From Nemophila menziesii (Eukaryota; Streptophyta; Magnoliopsida; Boraginales; Hydrophyllaceae), in assembly GCA_029959085.1 (NCBI GenBank), contig JARWIR010000018.1, positions 20,707,001 through 20,771,000 of the forward strand: a DNA stretch of 64,000 nucleotides, written 5' to 3'. Positions 11,091 through 23,630 of this stretch are shown here, one piece after another; position 1 is the stretch's first letter; each line of letters starts with the position of its first letter. The translations under genes and the position numbers were made by a program. Below the pieces are notes generated by a model. The model saw nothing but the letters and a program-made list of their open reading frames with translations. It was not told the DNA's origin and searched no databases.

Positions 11091-11979
11091 AAAATGACCC
11101 AAAAAATCAAAATAATATTATTTTCAGCCCAATAACATCAATGACAAAATTTCTGTCCAATAACATCATTAACTAAATTTTGTCCTTGATGGGAATCGTC
11201 CTTGACGGGAATCGTACTTGACGGGAATCGTCCTTGATGGGAATCGTCCTTGACGGGAATCGTCCTTGATGGGAATCGTCCTTGACGGGAATCGTCCTTG
11301 ACGGGTAAACATGTAATCTTATAATAGTAAGTTAATGGATGATTCTTTGGGGCAAGTATAATATTATTTTGATTTTTTGGGTCATTGACCCAAAAAATGA
11401 CCCAAAATAATATTATTTTCAGCCTAATAACATCAATGACAAAATTTCTTCCCAATAACATCATTAACTAAATTTTGTCCTTGATGGGAATCGTCCTTGA
11501 CGGGAATCGTCCTTGACGGGAATCGTCCTTGGTGGGAATCGTCCTTGACGGGAATCGTCTTTGATGGGAATCGTCCTTGACGGGAATCGTCCTTGACGGG
11601 TAAACATGTAATCTTATAATAGTAAGTTAATGGATGATTCTTTGGGGCAAGTATAATATTATTTTGATTTTTTGGGTCATTAAATGACCCAAAAAATCAA
11701 AATAATATTATTTTCAGCCCAATAACATCAATGACAAAATTTCTGCCCAATAACATCATTAACTAAATTTTGTCCTTGATGGGAATCGTCCTTGACGGGA
11801 ATCGTCCTTGACGGGAATCGTCCTTGATGGGAATCGTCCTTGACGGGAATCGTCCTTGATGGGAATCGTCCTTGACGGGAATCGTCCCTGACGGGTAAAC
11901 ATGTAATCTTATAATAGTAAGTTAATGGATGATTCTTTGGGGCAAGTATAATATTATTTTGATTTTTTGGGTCATTGAC
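11091..11979. repeat. Three tandem copies of an inverted-repeat unit with internal 16-bp minisatellite
   Basis: Three roughly 285-300-bp units start near 11091, 11397 and 11682. A full unit opens with AATGACCCAAAAAATCAAAA and closes with its inverse, TTTTGATTTTTTGGGTCATT, so it is MITE-like. Inside are eight 16-bp repeats (GTCCTTGACGGGAATC). The position that is T or C in GAT/GAC follows the same order, T-C-C-T-C-T-C-C, in all three units, with GGTG as the T-variant in unit two. The minisatellite therefore predates the triplication. No coding function. Confidence 0.9.
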
Positions 11980-12034
11980 CCATGGTTTTATCTTGTTTTA
12001 GATATTCTTTGAATATTTTTAATAAAGGTAGTAT

Positions 12035-12119
12035 ATTTAACCATAAACTTATCGAATCTCATTGGACGCGAAATGACTCCGAGTCCAACGTGGCTCTCTC
12101 ATGTACTAAAAATAAAAAA
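12035..12119 (+). mobile_element. 5'-truncated SINE
   Basis: The end GACTCCGAGTCCAACGTGG followed by CTCTCTCATGTACT and an A-rich tail matches the fragments at 25396-25507 and 23594-23630. It is flanked by perfect AATAAAGGTAGTAT duplications (12021-12034 and 12120-12133). Only the 3' part of the SINE is present. Confidence 0.8.
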
Positions 12120-12358
12120 AATAAAGGTAGTATTTGAATTTTATTTCTCTGTATAAATCTATATCAATACAAATGAATTATAATTGTAGTACAATAAATA
12201 TATCCTCGGAATTAAAACATAATACCGATTCTTTTTTGTTTTGATTTGGTTTTGGAATTTGGTGTTAGATAGAATGACTAACCATCAGTATAGGGTTGAC
12301 AAAAAAAAAACATCAGTATAGAATATCTTATGAAAATGACCCTTTAATAAGTTTTTCT

Positions 12359-12633
12359 CATTGTTCTAAAAGGCGCTAGGCGCTAGGCGGGCGGTCGACC
12401 ACCTTCGAGCGTCCAGGGTACTAAGCGGGCGCCTAGCCGGAGCCTAGGCGTTTTCTTGCTAGGCGGTTTTGATATTTATTTAAATATTTTTTTAAATTTA
12501 TATAATTTTTTGTGTTAAAAAATAATTTTTAAAAATTTTTTTGTATTAAAAAATAGATTTTTTTATTTTTTTTAGCTTCAGACCGCCTAGGCGCCGCCTG
12601 GGTCCGCCTAGGCACCGCCTAAACCCACCTTGC
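12359..12633. mobile_element. Truncated GC-rich hAT-type MITE
   Basis: It is homologous, in reverse orientation, to 3395-3729. It starts CATTGTTCTAAAAGG, has GGCGGTCGACCACCTTCGA, an AT-rich core and AGCTTCAGACCGCCTAGGC. It ends abruptly at the junction with Athila fragment A, so the distal terminal repeat is missing. Confidence 0.8.
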
Positions 12634-13500
12634 AAATGGCTGACAGATCTCTCGAACATCCAGAGGGACGAATAGAAGATGTCCTCGTCAAGGCAGGTAC
12701 TTTAATTTTTCCGGGGATTTTGTTATACTTGAATACGACGCGGATAGGAATGTCCCCATTATTTTGGGAAGACCATTCGCAGCCACAAGGCGTAATCTTA
12801 TTGATGTAGAAAACAGAGAATTAAATATGCGAATCAAAGACGAGGAAGTTAAGTTCAACATGTTTAGGGCAATGAAGTTTCTAGATTCCCAAGAGAATTG
12901 TTTCCGAGTAGATGCAATTGAGCATGCCACACAAGAGGTATTTGATGATATGAATTCTGATGATGTCTTGCAGTCTGCCCTAACACTTGACTTACCTGAG
13001 ACGATGGAAGAGCTTGCCGAAACAGTGGCAACTCTAAACTCTGAGAACCCAAAGTATAGACGTCTAGCCTATGAACCAGTGAGAGAACCATGGGAGATAG
13101 TACCTTAAAAGAAACCATCTATTGAATCTCCCACACAATTAGAAGAGAAGCCATTTTCATCACACTTGAGGTATGCTTATTTGGGTACTACCAAAACTTT
13201 ACATGTTATTGTTTCAGCTACTTTAACAGGTTCTCAAGAAGACAAATTGTTGCATGTACTAAGAGCTAATAAAGAGGCAATTGGTTAGACTATTGTTGAC
13301 ATTAAAGGTACTAGTCTTTCCGTTTTGCCAACACAAAATTATCCTGGAAGATGATAGTGCACGCTCAGTCGAAGGACAAAGGAGATTGTCGCCAGCTATG
13401 AAGGAGCTGGTAAAGAAAGAAGTTATCAAATTACTAGAGGCGAGAATCATCTTTCCCATAGCTAATAGTGAATGGGTGAGTTCGGTTCAAATACCATAGA
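12634..13500 (+). pseudogene. Athila aspartic protease to RT N-terminus, decayed (element A)
   Basis: The fragment starts after the protease active site, at the segment equivalent to MADRS in B. It runs through the NVPIILGRPF motif and the protease-RT linker. A stop at 13106-13108, another near 13286 and frame changes near 13320 break it. The following stretch (13281-13499) encodes the RT entry region EVIKLLEARII in a shifted frame. It is a dead copy, useful only as a lineage marker. Confidence 0.8.
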
Positions 13501-14756
13501 AGAGAGGTATCACTACAATCCTGGATGCTCAGAATGAATCCATTCCCTCAAGAATCGTTGTTGGTTGGAGAGTGTGTATGCATTATCGTAAGTTGAATAA
13601 GGCTACAATAAAAGATCACGTTCCTCTTCCGTTTATAGATCAGATTTTAGATAAGTTGTCTGGGAGAGAGTAGTATTGTTTTTTGGATAGATACTCCGGA
13701 TATAATCAGATATGTAGACCCTGTAGATCAGCATAAAACAACCTTTACATGTCCTTTGTGTACCTTTGTTTTTCAAAGAATGTCATTTGGATTATGTAAC
13801 ACACCTTCTACTTTCCAGAGATGCATGATGGCAATCTTTTGGGACATGATCGATAATTTCCTTGAGGTATTTATGGACGACTTTTTCTGTGTTTGGTGAT
13901 AAATTTGATGAGTGTTTACAAAAATTTAGAAAAGGCGTTAATTAGATGTAAGGAAACTGATTTGGTTCTGAATTGGGAGAAATGTCATTTCATGGTTCGT
14001 GAAAGAATAGTGCTGGGACACAAGGTTTCAAGTTCAGTCTTAGAGGTTGATCGTGCAAAGATTGAGGTAATTAAGACTCTTACCCCTCCTATTTCTGTAA
14101 AAGGGGTGAGAAGTTTCTTGGGTCATGCTGGTTTTTATCGCCGTTTCATTAAAGATTTCTCTAAGGCCGCTAAGCCACTGTGTAACTTACTCGAGAAGGA
14201 CGCAAAATTCCTTTTCGATGAAGCTTGCATGGTGGCATTCAAAGAGATCAAGGAGAAACTTATATCTGCACCCATTGTATTGCCTCCTGATTGCAAGATT
14301 CCATTTGAAGTTATGTGTGATGCTAGTGATCTTGCTATGGGTGCTGTATTGGGTCAGAGAAAAGATAATGTATTTCATTCTATTTACTATGCTATTAAGA
14401 CCTTCACGAGTGCTCATATTAATTATATCGTGACGGAGAAGGAACCACTAGCTGTTGTGTATGCATTTGACAAGTTTCGTTCCTATCTTCTTGGAGAGAA
14501 AATTATTGTGTATACCGATCATTCCGCGATCAAGTACCTTATGGAGAAGAAAGATGCAAAGCCGCGTTTGATCAGATGGGTATTGTTGTTACAAGAGTTT
14601 GACTTAGATATTCAAGATCGGAAGGGTTGTGATAATCAGGTTGCAGATCATTTGTCGCATCTTGAAGTATCTGAGTTTAATAGTGGTCCAGAGTTGGTCA
14701 AGGAAGAGTTTCCTGATGAGAGTTTATTTTCTATATACGCAACTGGTACTCCTTAG
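13501..14756 (+). pseudogene. Athila RT and RNase H (element A)
   Basis: RT motifs [15 protein letters not shown] and FLDRYSGYNQI are readable at 13560-13710 but broken by a stop at 13672 and frameshifts. The catalytic YxDD-type box region (FMDDF in B) is disrupted near 13880. From 13893 a 287-codon open stretch covers the RT thumb and RNase [29 protein letters not shown] and VADHLS give the acidic residues. It ends at a TAG at 14754-14756. The RNase H part looks well preserved; the RT is dead. Confidence 0.85.
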
Positions 14757-16055
14757 TATGCAGACATAGCAAATCTCATTGTGAGTGGTTCTTTTCTCGA
14801 AGGAGCTACCTCAAAAGAGAGGAAGAGATTAATTCACCGTGCAAAACATTTCTTTGAGGAGGATTCTTTCCTCTACAAGACATGCAATGACCAGATGGTG
14901 AAGATGCATACCTGAGAGTGATATTCAGTTAGTGATAGCTAGTTGTCATGACTCATCCTATGGAGGACACTTCAAAGGTGATCGTACAGCTGCGAAGGTA
15001 CTTTAGTCCGGTTTCTATTGGCCCACTTTACATAAAGACTGTCATAAATATGTCTAGAGTTGCCACAGATGCCAATTTATCGGTAACATATCTAAGAGAG
15101 ATGAAATGCCACGTAATAATGTTCTTGAAGTTGAGATATTTGATGTATGGGGTACTGATTTCATGGGTCCCTTTGTACCATCTAATGGAAATCAATACAT
15201 CCTACTAGCTGTTGATTACGTGTCTAAATGGGTAGAAGCTGGAGCTCTATCAATGAATGACTCGCGAGTGGTGATAAAGTTCTTAAAGTCACACATCTTC
15301 ACTAGACATGGTACGCCTAGAGTTATTATCAGTGATGAAAGTTCTCATTTTGTGAACAGATACTTGAAGGCGATTTTAGAGAAGTATGGGGTGAGGCTTC
15401 GTGTATCTACTGCTTATCATCCACAAGCAAATGATCAAGTTGAGGTCTCCAATCGAGAGATCAAATCCATTCTAGAAAAGACTGTCGGACTCATATGCAA
15501 AGATTGGTCAATAAAATTAGATGACGCGTTGTGGCATATGGTACTGCGTTTAAGACACCCACTGGTGCATCTCCATATCGCATGGTTTATGGTAAGACTT
15601 GTCACTTACCTCTTGAACTTGAATTAGGTGCATATTGGGCGATAGCGGAGATGAACATGTATCCTATTTTAGCTGGTGAGAATCGTATGATGGAACTGAA
15701 TGAACTTGATGAGTTTCGATTTCATGCCTATGAGAATGCTAAACCGTATAAAGAAAAGACAAAGAAATGGCATGATAATCGCATTCGTGAAAAGGAATTT
15801 AAAGTTGGACAAATGGTTTTGAAATACAACTTCAAGTTTATTAATTATCCGGTTAAGTTGAGATCAAAGTGGCATGGTCCTTATATTGTGACCAAGGTCA
15901 CACCTCATGGAGCTATAGAAATTAAGCATCCAATCAAGCACCGCACCTTCATTGTGGATGGACATCGGTTGAAAATCTATCATGGAGGCGAGGATATCAA
16001 TCGCATGGAAGATTCACATCCTGGGGAAGTCATGTACCTTCTCGAAGCTGCATAA
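14757..16055 (+). pseudogene. Athila integrase (element A)
   Basis: A zinc-binding HHCC-like segment is readable across changing frames at about 14930-15080 (CHDSSYGGHF and CHRC-like). The rve core at 15106-15627 has the first Asp in GTDFMGPF, the second in ISDESSHF and the Glu in QVEVSNRE. A frame change near 15535 moves the C-terminal part to 15531-16055, which ends at HPGEVMYLLEAA. At least two frameshifts make this non-functional. Confidence 0.85.
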
Positions 16056-16070
16056 GTGCTAGAGGTAACC

Positions 16071-16087
16071 CGTCGAGCTCAACGACG
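16071..16087 (+). other. Post-integrase hairpin (element A)
   Basis: CGTCG-AGCTCAA-CGACG forms a 5-bp stem with a 7-nt loop, 16 nt after the integrase stop. The same structure lies at 37357-37373 (B, minus) and, with one weakened pair, at 46237-46253 (C). Confidence 0.6.
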
Positions 16088-16268
16088 TTAAACAAAAGCC
16101 ATTTCAGTTGTATATTAGTTTATTGCTTTCATGTCTTTTAAATTTGTAGTGTAAAATAGATTGATTTATGTCTTTTTGATGATTTCAGGTACTTAATCCT
16201 TGAGTTTAGGGTTAAACAGGTGTGAGACAGAGTGATTTTGTGTTTAAGTGGTAAAAATTGATTAGACA

Positions 16269-16640
16269 GACTGGCTAGCCGGTCATATGACCGATTAGCA
16301 GGTCAATAAAATCATCACAACGTCAACTCACTGTTGGTTGACCACTTAAACGCAACTTCATATTGCGTCATCGAAAATTTGAGTCGCGTGACCGGCTAGC
16401 CGGTCAAGTCAGTTCGATACAACGCCAACTCTCTGTTGGATGACCAAGTAAACGCACCTTCATATTGCATCAGCGAATTTCAACATTTGCGACCAGCTAC
16501 CCGGTCATCTAACTGGTATGCTGATCCGGCTCTCGGCAAAAAGTATATTTAATTAATTGGTGGACACAAAAGGTTAGGTGTAGAAGAAGAAGGAAGAAAA
16601 GCCCCACTTGCTAGCCGGTGAAAAGGCCGGTAAGCTGGTC
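16269..16640 (+). repeat. Dispersed palindromic word GACCGGCTAGCCGGTC (element A)
   Basis: A perfect 16-bp palindrome stands at 16390-16405. Near-copies are GACTGGCTAGCCGGTC at 16269-16284 and GACCAGCTACCCGGTC at 16491-16506. Partial copies lie at about 16610-16640 (GCTAGCCGGTGAAAAGGCCGG, TAAGCTGGTC). The spacers also repeat (CAACTC..CTGTTGG, CTTCATATTGC). Confidence 0.8.
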
Positions 16641-16660
16641 ATCGATTCATTATATACCAA

Positions 16661-17689
16661 ACACAGGTTCTCATGTTATTTTCTCATGATACACCAGTGA
16701 GAGTATATAAGACTATGTCGATGTTGGGTGAAGAATTCCAATACACTTGGATTACGCTTTTAAATAATGGACTTTTCAGTAAATACCTATGTAATTTCTT
16801 TTTTCACTAAAAAGGTAATTTTTTTGAATTTCTTACATCACTCAAGAGTAGTTGATGTTTAGAGTTTTTCAGTAAAGTAATGGAAGGTATGATGGAAATT
16901 AATTGATTTCATCGAATTATCACTCAACATAGGTGTGATGGAGTTTAAATATAATAAAAACAAAAATCTGTTTAATTTGGAATATTGATTTAAAAGGATG
17001 TAATTTATTGCCGAATTTAATTAAAATTCATCTTTCCTCACTTCTTGATTCTTTGCTTAGATTTACAAACTCTTTTCACACTAGGTGTTAAAAAGTTATT
17101 TTAAAATAAATTGTAGTTCAACAAAAAGATCAAATCTTAACAACTAAAGGGATATGACAAAAAATAATATGTAAAAGATGTGTTTTTTATGAAGAGAAAA
17201 TGATAAATTTAAGTGCAAATGTTTCCACCAAAAGGATGGATTTTGAAAGGAATTTTTTGAAAGGGATAGTAGTTTATCATATTAAGTCGTCTAAAGACTA
17301 ATTTAGAATTTTTTTGTTAACATTCTTTTCTTTTTTATGATGACAAATTAAACTGAATTAATCACGATTAAGCTAAAATATGTATCAAATATGTATCAAA
17401 TATGGATAATTCCCCTTCACATTGTGCATGTATCAAAATATACAAAATATATGATTTTTGAAAATATTTTTGCATATAACAGATATAAGAAGTCTTCAAT
17501 AGGCACAACTTCCCCTCACATAATGCATAAAAAAAACTTTACATTTTTACATTATGTGAGAAATTATGAGCTTCCTTTTCCTCTTTGTCTTCATAAAAAC
17601 GATTTAGACATGGGTAAAATAAATACAATAAAAATGTAAGAAGCCCTATATGATGATCATACCAATGTCTCTTCTAATAATTTAAAATT
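16661..17689. other. AT-rich intergenic, no gene
   Basis: No gene, LTR or recognisable repeat; homopolymer-rich AT sequence. Confidence 0.6.
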
Positions 17690-18420
17690 GATCTTAAAAG
17701 AGGGTTTTTGTAAAGATATCAACTAACTGGTTAGTGAAATCTATAAAGTCTAACGCAATATCACCTTTTTGGGTTGAACTCTAATAAAGTGGTGCTTAAT
17801 CTCTATATGCTTGGTTCTAAAGTATTGGGTATGATTTTTTTGTGAAGTTGATGGCATTAGTTTTGTCACACCTAATAGGGATAAAATCATATGTAAGACC
17901 AAAATTCTTTATTGTTTGTTTCATCCAAAAAAAAAAATTGTAACACAATTTTCGACGGCAACATACTTACCTTTAGCAATGGATATGGTTACACTATTTT
18001 GTTTCAACTAGAGAAAGATACAAGTGAATGGCGTAGGAATTGACAACTACCACCAGTAGTCTTCCTATCTAGTCTGCACATGCATTAATCGAAATCATTG
18101 TAACCTACAAATTCAAAAGATATAAGTTTGGGATACCAAAGTCCTAGGTTTATTGTGACTTTGAGGTATCTAAAGATCTATTTGACAATACTAAGATGAG
18201 ACTTCTTAGGGTAAGATTGAAATCTAACACAAAGACATACGAGGAATATAATATTGGGTCTAGAGATGGTAAAATCAAGTAAGATGTCAATCATACCTCT
18301 ATCAATCGGCTCATCAACAACTTTCCCTTGCTCATCTCTGTCAATATTTGTAAAGATGCTAACTTCATTGGAGAGAATGATGATGAACTTATACACTAAT
18401 TCACCAAAATAGTTCATAGA
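17690..18420 (-). pseudogene. Copia RT / RNase H remnant
   Basis: On the minus strand, pieces of a Ty1/copia polyprotein can be read in several frames. The RT tail carries YRGM-like IDRGMIDILLDFTISRPNI and RFQSYPKKSHLS. Then come RIFRYLKVTINLGLWYP, RKTTGGSCQF, KHIEIKHHF and NQLVDIFTK, the usual RNase H order and wording. Stops and frame changes occur throughout. No LTR is attached. The 5' end overlaps a segment duplicated at 24957. Confidence 0.8.
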
Positions 18421-18560
18421 ACTTTTTTGAACAATAACATTATGAGTTTACAAATGCTAATTTGACATAAGTAACTAATTCAAGCAGATTATTTGACTTC
18501 AAATAATTCACTTAAACTTTTAGGTGTAATAAATATGCCGAGAGAATTTTCCCTGTAATT
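18345..18560. repeat. Duplicated ~210-bp segment, left copy
   Basis: From GTAAAGATGCTAACTTCAT to GAGAGAATTTT this matches 24957-25165, with roughly 85 percent identity by eye. The two copies flank the F-box gene and the Copia-like element. It may be part of the Copia remnant or of the F-box upstream region. Confidence 0.7.
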
Positions 18561-18766
18561 TTTTTTTTAAAAAGAACTCCATAAAAACCTCGAACTAATC
18601 TCTCACATTCACCACACGTTTGACCAAAAAAAAAACATTCACCACACTCAGCGCCGCGCTCCTGCACAGAGATAAACGCCGCCACACGTGGAGATCATTG
18701 TCCGTAGTCATCAAACAGTTTGCTACGCCATCAACGATAACATCGAAAAACCCATATTAAATTAAG

Positions 18767-18902
18767 GTAATATATCAATGTTTACCAAATCTATCTCTTT
18801 TACAATTTTGTGAATTATATTATATACACAAATCCCGCCAGGGGGTTTTCATTGATCGTTGGAGTGACTCTTATACTGCGTTTTTATTTATTATTTTTGC
18901 AG
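18767..18902 (+). other. Probable 5' UTR intron of the F-box gene
   Basis: Donor AAG/GTAATA at 18767 and acceptor TTTTTGCAG at 18902 enclose a T-rich interval. The next exon runs to the ATG at 18974. Confidence 0.45.
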
Positions 18903-18973
18903 TAAATATTTATTTGGTGCAACTGCTGGAGATGGTCTTACAAATCTATCAGAGGAGACATAAGAACAACAAC

Positions 18974-20555
18974 ATGGGTAAATAATTTGCTACTTTTATT
19001 TTTTTGGGTTAGTTTCTTCACCTTTAATGACTTTATGTTGTAACCTTTGCAGCTAAAAGAAGAAGAAACAATGATCAAGAGATTGCAACTATTTCTGACC
19101 CGATAAGTAATCTTCCTGAGGATGTTATAAAAATTATTTTCTCGTATTTGCCAATACGGGATGCTGTACGAAGTAGTATTTTGTCAAAGATATGGAGATA
19201 TCGCTGGGCAAAACTTGTTCCGCAAGTTATACTTGATGGAGCGTTGCGTCCATGTAATGAAAAATATATAATAAGTAATGAAAGCATGGTTAGTTTGATT
19301 TTATGTCAGCTTCTCCTCCATCATGAAGGACCTATCAAGAAGTTAACCCTTGATGTTCCTGAAATAACCCCTTCTCAAATTGACAGCTTCATATTTTTCC
19401 ACTTAAGGAACGGTATTGAGGATTTTACTCTTAATAATTTCTATTACAAATTGCCGTTATCACTTTTTAAATGCCAACAGTTAACGCATTTGAGTCTTCG
19501 ATGTTGTATTATCAAGCCTGCTCCTGCCTTTAAAGGATTTAGTAGACTGAGTACCTTGAGGCTCTTTAATGTCACTATTAGTAATCAAGTTCTTAATGTT
19601 TTAATCTCTGGTTCCCCGTTACTTAAGCTATTGGATCTCCACTTCTTTAAATTACCTTGTCAAGATGTTGAGATTGATGCTCCTAATCTAAAAAGTTTCA
19701 GCTTAGGGGGTAATATAAATTCGTTCATCTTCAAAAATGTCCCACTTCTAGCACAAGTTTCTATAGTTGCGCATAGACACTATAAAAGCGAAAAGAGAAT
19801 ATATAACTTAGTAGAGTTTTTTCACGGTCTGCCTGCTCTTCAAGATCTGCATATAGGATCTCAATTCCTCAAGGTAACTTAATTCTTAATTTATTTATTT
19901 TAAAATAAATTAATCTATCCAATTACACCTGTTTCTTCTAGTTTTTGGCTGCAGGTGAAGTGCCAACAAGATTACCCAATGTTTCACTCCAACTTAAAGA
20001 TCTTACTCTGGAAGGTGTAGTGCTAAATAACCTCTGTTACTTATCATTGATCTTTTATTTGATCAGAAACTCACCTAATTTAAATAATATAAACATTAAA
20101 GTAAGTAACTTAGAATTATTTCTCCCTATCTTATTATTCCTATGAACTAATGTGCTTTAATCATGTTTTACTAGTTCTTAAGAGCCAACAATCCCGTCAT
20201 TTCAAACGAGGTTATAGAAGTCTTGGAAGAACAAGAGAACATAGGATTAATTCTGAATCAACTTGAGCAAGTAACACTAAATGATGTAACAGGGGAAAGC
20301 TCTCAAGTGGAATTAATTCAGCTATTACTAGCTAATTCACCAAATTTAAAGTATATGAGAATTTATAACAATTGGTTACAGAATTCTGCTAAAGCATTGA
20401 ATATCATGAGTCAAGTGACAAAATTTAAGCGAGCAACAAACAAAGGAAGAGTGCTTTTTGGTTATATGAATAGAAAGCAAGTTTTGACTATTGGTGGATT
20501 TAGAGGTTTGGCTTGCACTAAAAATAAACACCCTTACATCGAATTTGAATTATAG
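18974..20555 (+). CDS. F-box/LRR/FBD protein, four coding exons
   Basis: Exons 18974-18977, 19053-19873, 19942-20100 and 20175-20555 join in frame to 454 residues; all introns are GT-AG. The first exon holds only ATG plus one base. The F-box (about residues 17-57, ISNLPEDVIKIIFSYLP...WRYRW) would bind SKP1 in an SCF ubiquitin ligase. Leucine-rich segments follow (LTHLSLRCC, LSTLRLFNV, LLKLLDLHF). The LAAGEVPTRLP junction across exon 3 and the ELIQLLLANSPNLKYMRI segment identify the FBD class. Such genes form large, fast-evolving plant families, and the substrate cannot be inferred. No internal stop was found, but the extreme C-terminus (after MNRKQ) looks unlike the family. It is probably expressed; recent pseudogenisation cannot be excluded. 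Confidence 0.85.
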
Positions 20556-20939
20556 GCAGTCCCATCTTTATTTCTCATTTTGGTGCTTTGTCTAAATATA
20601 ACTATGGAAAACTGGAAATTACTTATTATATTTATTTGGATTTTTATCACTAGAGGTTTAAAATTCACCAAAATATTACTTGTGATACAACTAAATTATT
20701 CAAATTTGTTTTTTATATGGGTAAGACTTCCATCCAATATTGGATGATCCAATATTTATATTTCAACCATTGATCAATATAACATAACACATGTTATATA
20801 ATTAATATGAGATATGAATTAAAAAATTTAAAAGAGGCTCCCAAACAGCCTTTAACATATTAAGAAGCATTAAAAGAGGCTGAATAAATGCCACAAAATT
20901 GTTTTCCAAATATAGATTAAATGATCAAATATATGTTTT
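20556..20939. other. Intergenic, no gene
   Basis: AT-rich sequence after the F-box stop codon, up to the Copia-like LTR. Nothing recognised. Confidence 0.6.
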
Positions 20940-21125
20940 TGGTATAAAATGAAGAAAGAGATAAAGACGGAAAGGAGAAAGTAGTGTTATTGATATAATA
21001 TATAAGAGTTTCAAGTTACAGTGTATAAAGTCTAATATATAGAAAGTGTTGTTTTCTTTGACTTTATAGATGGGCTATAAGTGTATGGGTTAAGAATTAA
21101 TATCTACATTAAATAGTTTGTAACA
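20940..21125 (-). repeat. 3' LTR of the Copia-like element
   Basis: 186 bp, matching 24565-24761 with scattered differences and small indels, so the insertion is not recent. Confidence 0.8.
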
Positions 21126-23593
21126 CTTACTCTTGAATATTCAATCTTTTAGAATATACCTTATAAAAACCTTCCTGGAAAAACCCTTTGGGACAAAATC
21201 CAGTGAAGGAAAAAGAGTACGATATCCTTACGCTTCAAATCTGTTTCGTTAAAAACCTTCTCAGAAAAATCCTATGGAAAAATCTTGATGAAGGAAAAAA
21301 AATATGCAACGCGTTTTTATATCTCCCCCTCATGTGACCATATCGATGACCATCTTCAATTTAGAATCTGGTCTTGATCTTCATAATCTCAAACATCATC
21401 ATATTTTAAATTAAACAATATATGGACAGATGGAATGATACAAATCTAAATGTTATAAATATGAAATTAATAAATTATGTGCAAATAATAGTAACAATAT
21501 TCATGCACATAATCACATATAAACACATATTTCACGTATAAAATAACACACAAATATACATGGCACATTACATGACAACATATACGACATTTAACAGATA
21601 ATGACACTCTAATTTATGTATCCCGATATTTATATTCAATCCCTTTTAGTCCTTTAAGGACTTTACAATGAATGTTTATATCTTATAAAATATATCGATA
21701 AATTTGTTTACCTTAGACACATATGAAATCCTTTATAAAAATTCCAAGCTATGAAAGATCATACGTTCACATTTACCATATGGATATGAATCTTCCTGGA
21801 GCGTCTTTCTATATTTGGCCAAAATTCTCTTCTTTCTTATCGATATTTTGAATATACTTTAATTCAAAATCCCCGCTTTTCATATTTATATAGTCATTTG
21901 CGCATATACTTTGATCATGATCAATCTATTTTTCGATTCTATATATTTATGAAGTAGTATAACTGAACGAGATATTTAAATTTAAATTTCTCAATAAAAA
22001 AATATTTAGGTACCTGATACTCTAAAAGGAGTATTATATTTTCTTTTCAATTATATTATCTACTTTATTTCATCATAAATGATGTTGAACTTATAGAAGT
22101 GCCAACTTGCTCATATTGCTCAACTTTATAAATTTAGAATCGAAAGGTCGACCACGTTATATGCTTTGAAATAGATTTTCCATCAATAGGAGGAGCATTT
22201 AAAGCTGAAATGTGACTTAGTCACTTTAATTGAATGCATTTGTTTTTGAAATTTTAGCTCATAGTTCATTAGCGAGGATTATAATGCATTTTATAAATAA
22301 TAATCTGCTATCTCGCTTGTCATGAGAACTTTACTTTATAAATATTTCAATTTAATAATTTTCTCCAAGTTTGCAAGTCTAAGTTGCATATAAATTACTG
22401 GAGATCAATCGTATATTTCATATTTACTCATGATTTAATTTTGTGTATTTTAGTAGAACAATTTAGGTATATATCACGAGAAATAATACACAAATGAAAT
22501 ATTATTGATTTTTGATCAATGAGGGTATTCATGTTTTATAGTTGGACTTTATTATAATGTTACAAGTATGTCATAAAAGGCAAATTCACAATCGATTATC
22601 TAGCAATTCTCTACATATGAGAAAACATATATTCTGCTTGATCATGCATATCTCCCCCTGAATTTGTCAATTGACTTATAATATTGAGTAATATTTTTTT
22701 TTTCTAAGATGTAACCAAGATATCAAAACTCACTTGATGATTAAAATTTATTATCGATCCATGCTCATACATTTGTATTCTCAATCTCATTGAGTTGTTA
22801 ACGATTAAAGCGCTCAAGCCATTAATAAGTTATAATATAATTATGTTTATATTCATGATAATGAATTTACATATATTATTGGGTGATGGATTAAGCTACT
22901 TGGTCATGTGATGATTATTCATCTAAAGAAAATTTAACTCGAACCTCTTCGTGAGGAAAAGAATATAGATAAAATCGTGTTCTTGTAATTCTATGAACTA
23001 GACTAGAAAAAATAGACTTCTAGTTTAAGCCAAAATACAAGAGGTATATTTTTTCTTGGCTTTTTAATCTCAACTTTTTGTTTTAAAAGGTAATATCAAA
23101 GCAATTAAACCTCTTTTCTAAATTAATAAAAGATTCATATAAAATAGCTATAATTTCATTGATAAAGTTTCATTTGACTGATTATACCATATCCTGAATA
23201 TTTGCATAAGATACATAATGTATACATGCCCTATAATTTTTTTTTTCAAGATATCATATGATATCGAAGGGTATTCACGTATATATCTCATATGAATAAT
23301 TAATAAAACAAGGTAATATGATATCGAAAGATATTCATATAATACATATACAATTTATTTATATACCCTATATAAGATTTGAAAATATATTCACATAGCT
23401 CGTATCAAATCAACGGATCTAACAATCAACTTTTTTATAAAATGTAAATAACATAAAAAATTACTTAAATATAAAATGGTAGAAACTATCGTGTTCGTCA
23501 TAAATTAAATAATAAAAAATTACAAAGACTTCTGACGAATATGAAAAAAAATATAGATTTTTTTCTTGTCATATAATGATAAATGGCTTTTTT

Positions 23594-23630
23594 TTTTTTG
23601 AATACATGAGAGAGCCACTTTGGACTCGGA
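23594..23630 (-). mobile_element. Very short 3' SINE fragment
   Basis: A T-run then ACATGAGAGAGCCACTTTGG and ACTCGG matches the 3' end of the SINE family at 12035 and 25396. ATAAATGGCTTTTTT flanks it on both sides, consistent with a target-site duplication. Only about 30 bp of SINE body was inserted. Confidence 0.65.

Larger units (their letters stand above)
12634..16660 (+). mobile_element. Athila-type Ty3/gypsy fragment A (no LTRs)
   Basis: This is a plus-strand internal fragment in the order protease, RT, RNase H, integrase, 3' non-coding region. Gag and both LTRs are absent. It is closely related to element B throughout (same RNase H and integrase motifs) but carries many stops and frameshifts. 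The left edge fuses directly to a truncated hAT MITE. The right edge fades near 16660 without a recognisable LTR. Confidence 0.85.

Noticed and set aside
11138..11980. CRISPR-like array of 16-bp repeats
   Set aside because: The repeats are contiguous with no unique spacers, the host is a plant, and the arrangement is a minisatellite. The open frame across it is a repeat artefact.
16661..17340. 3' LTR of element A
   Set aside because: No TGATGTCTC start, no polypurine tract next to an LTR edge and no similarity to the other Athila LTRs.
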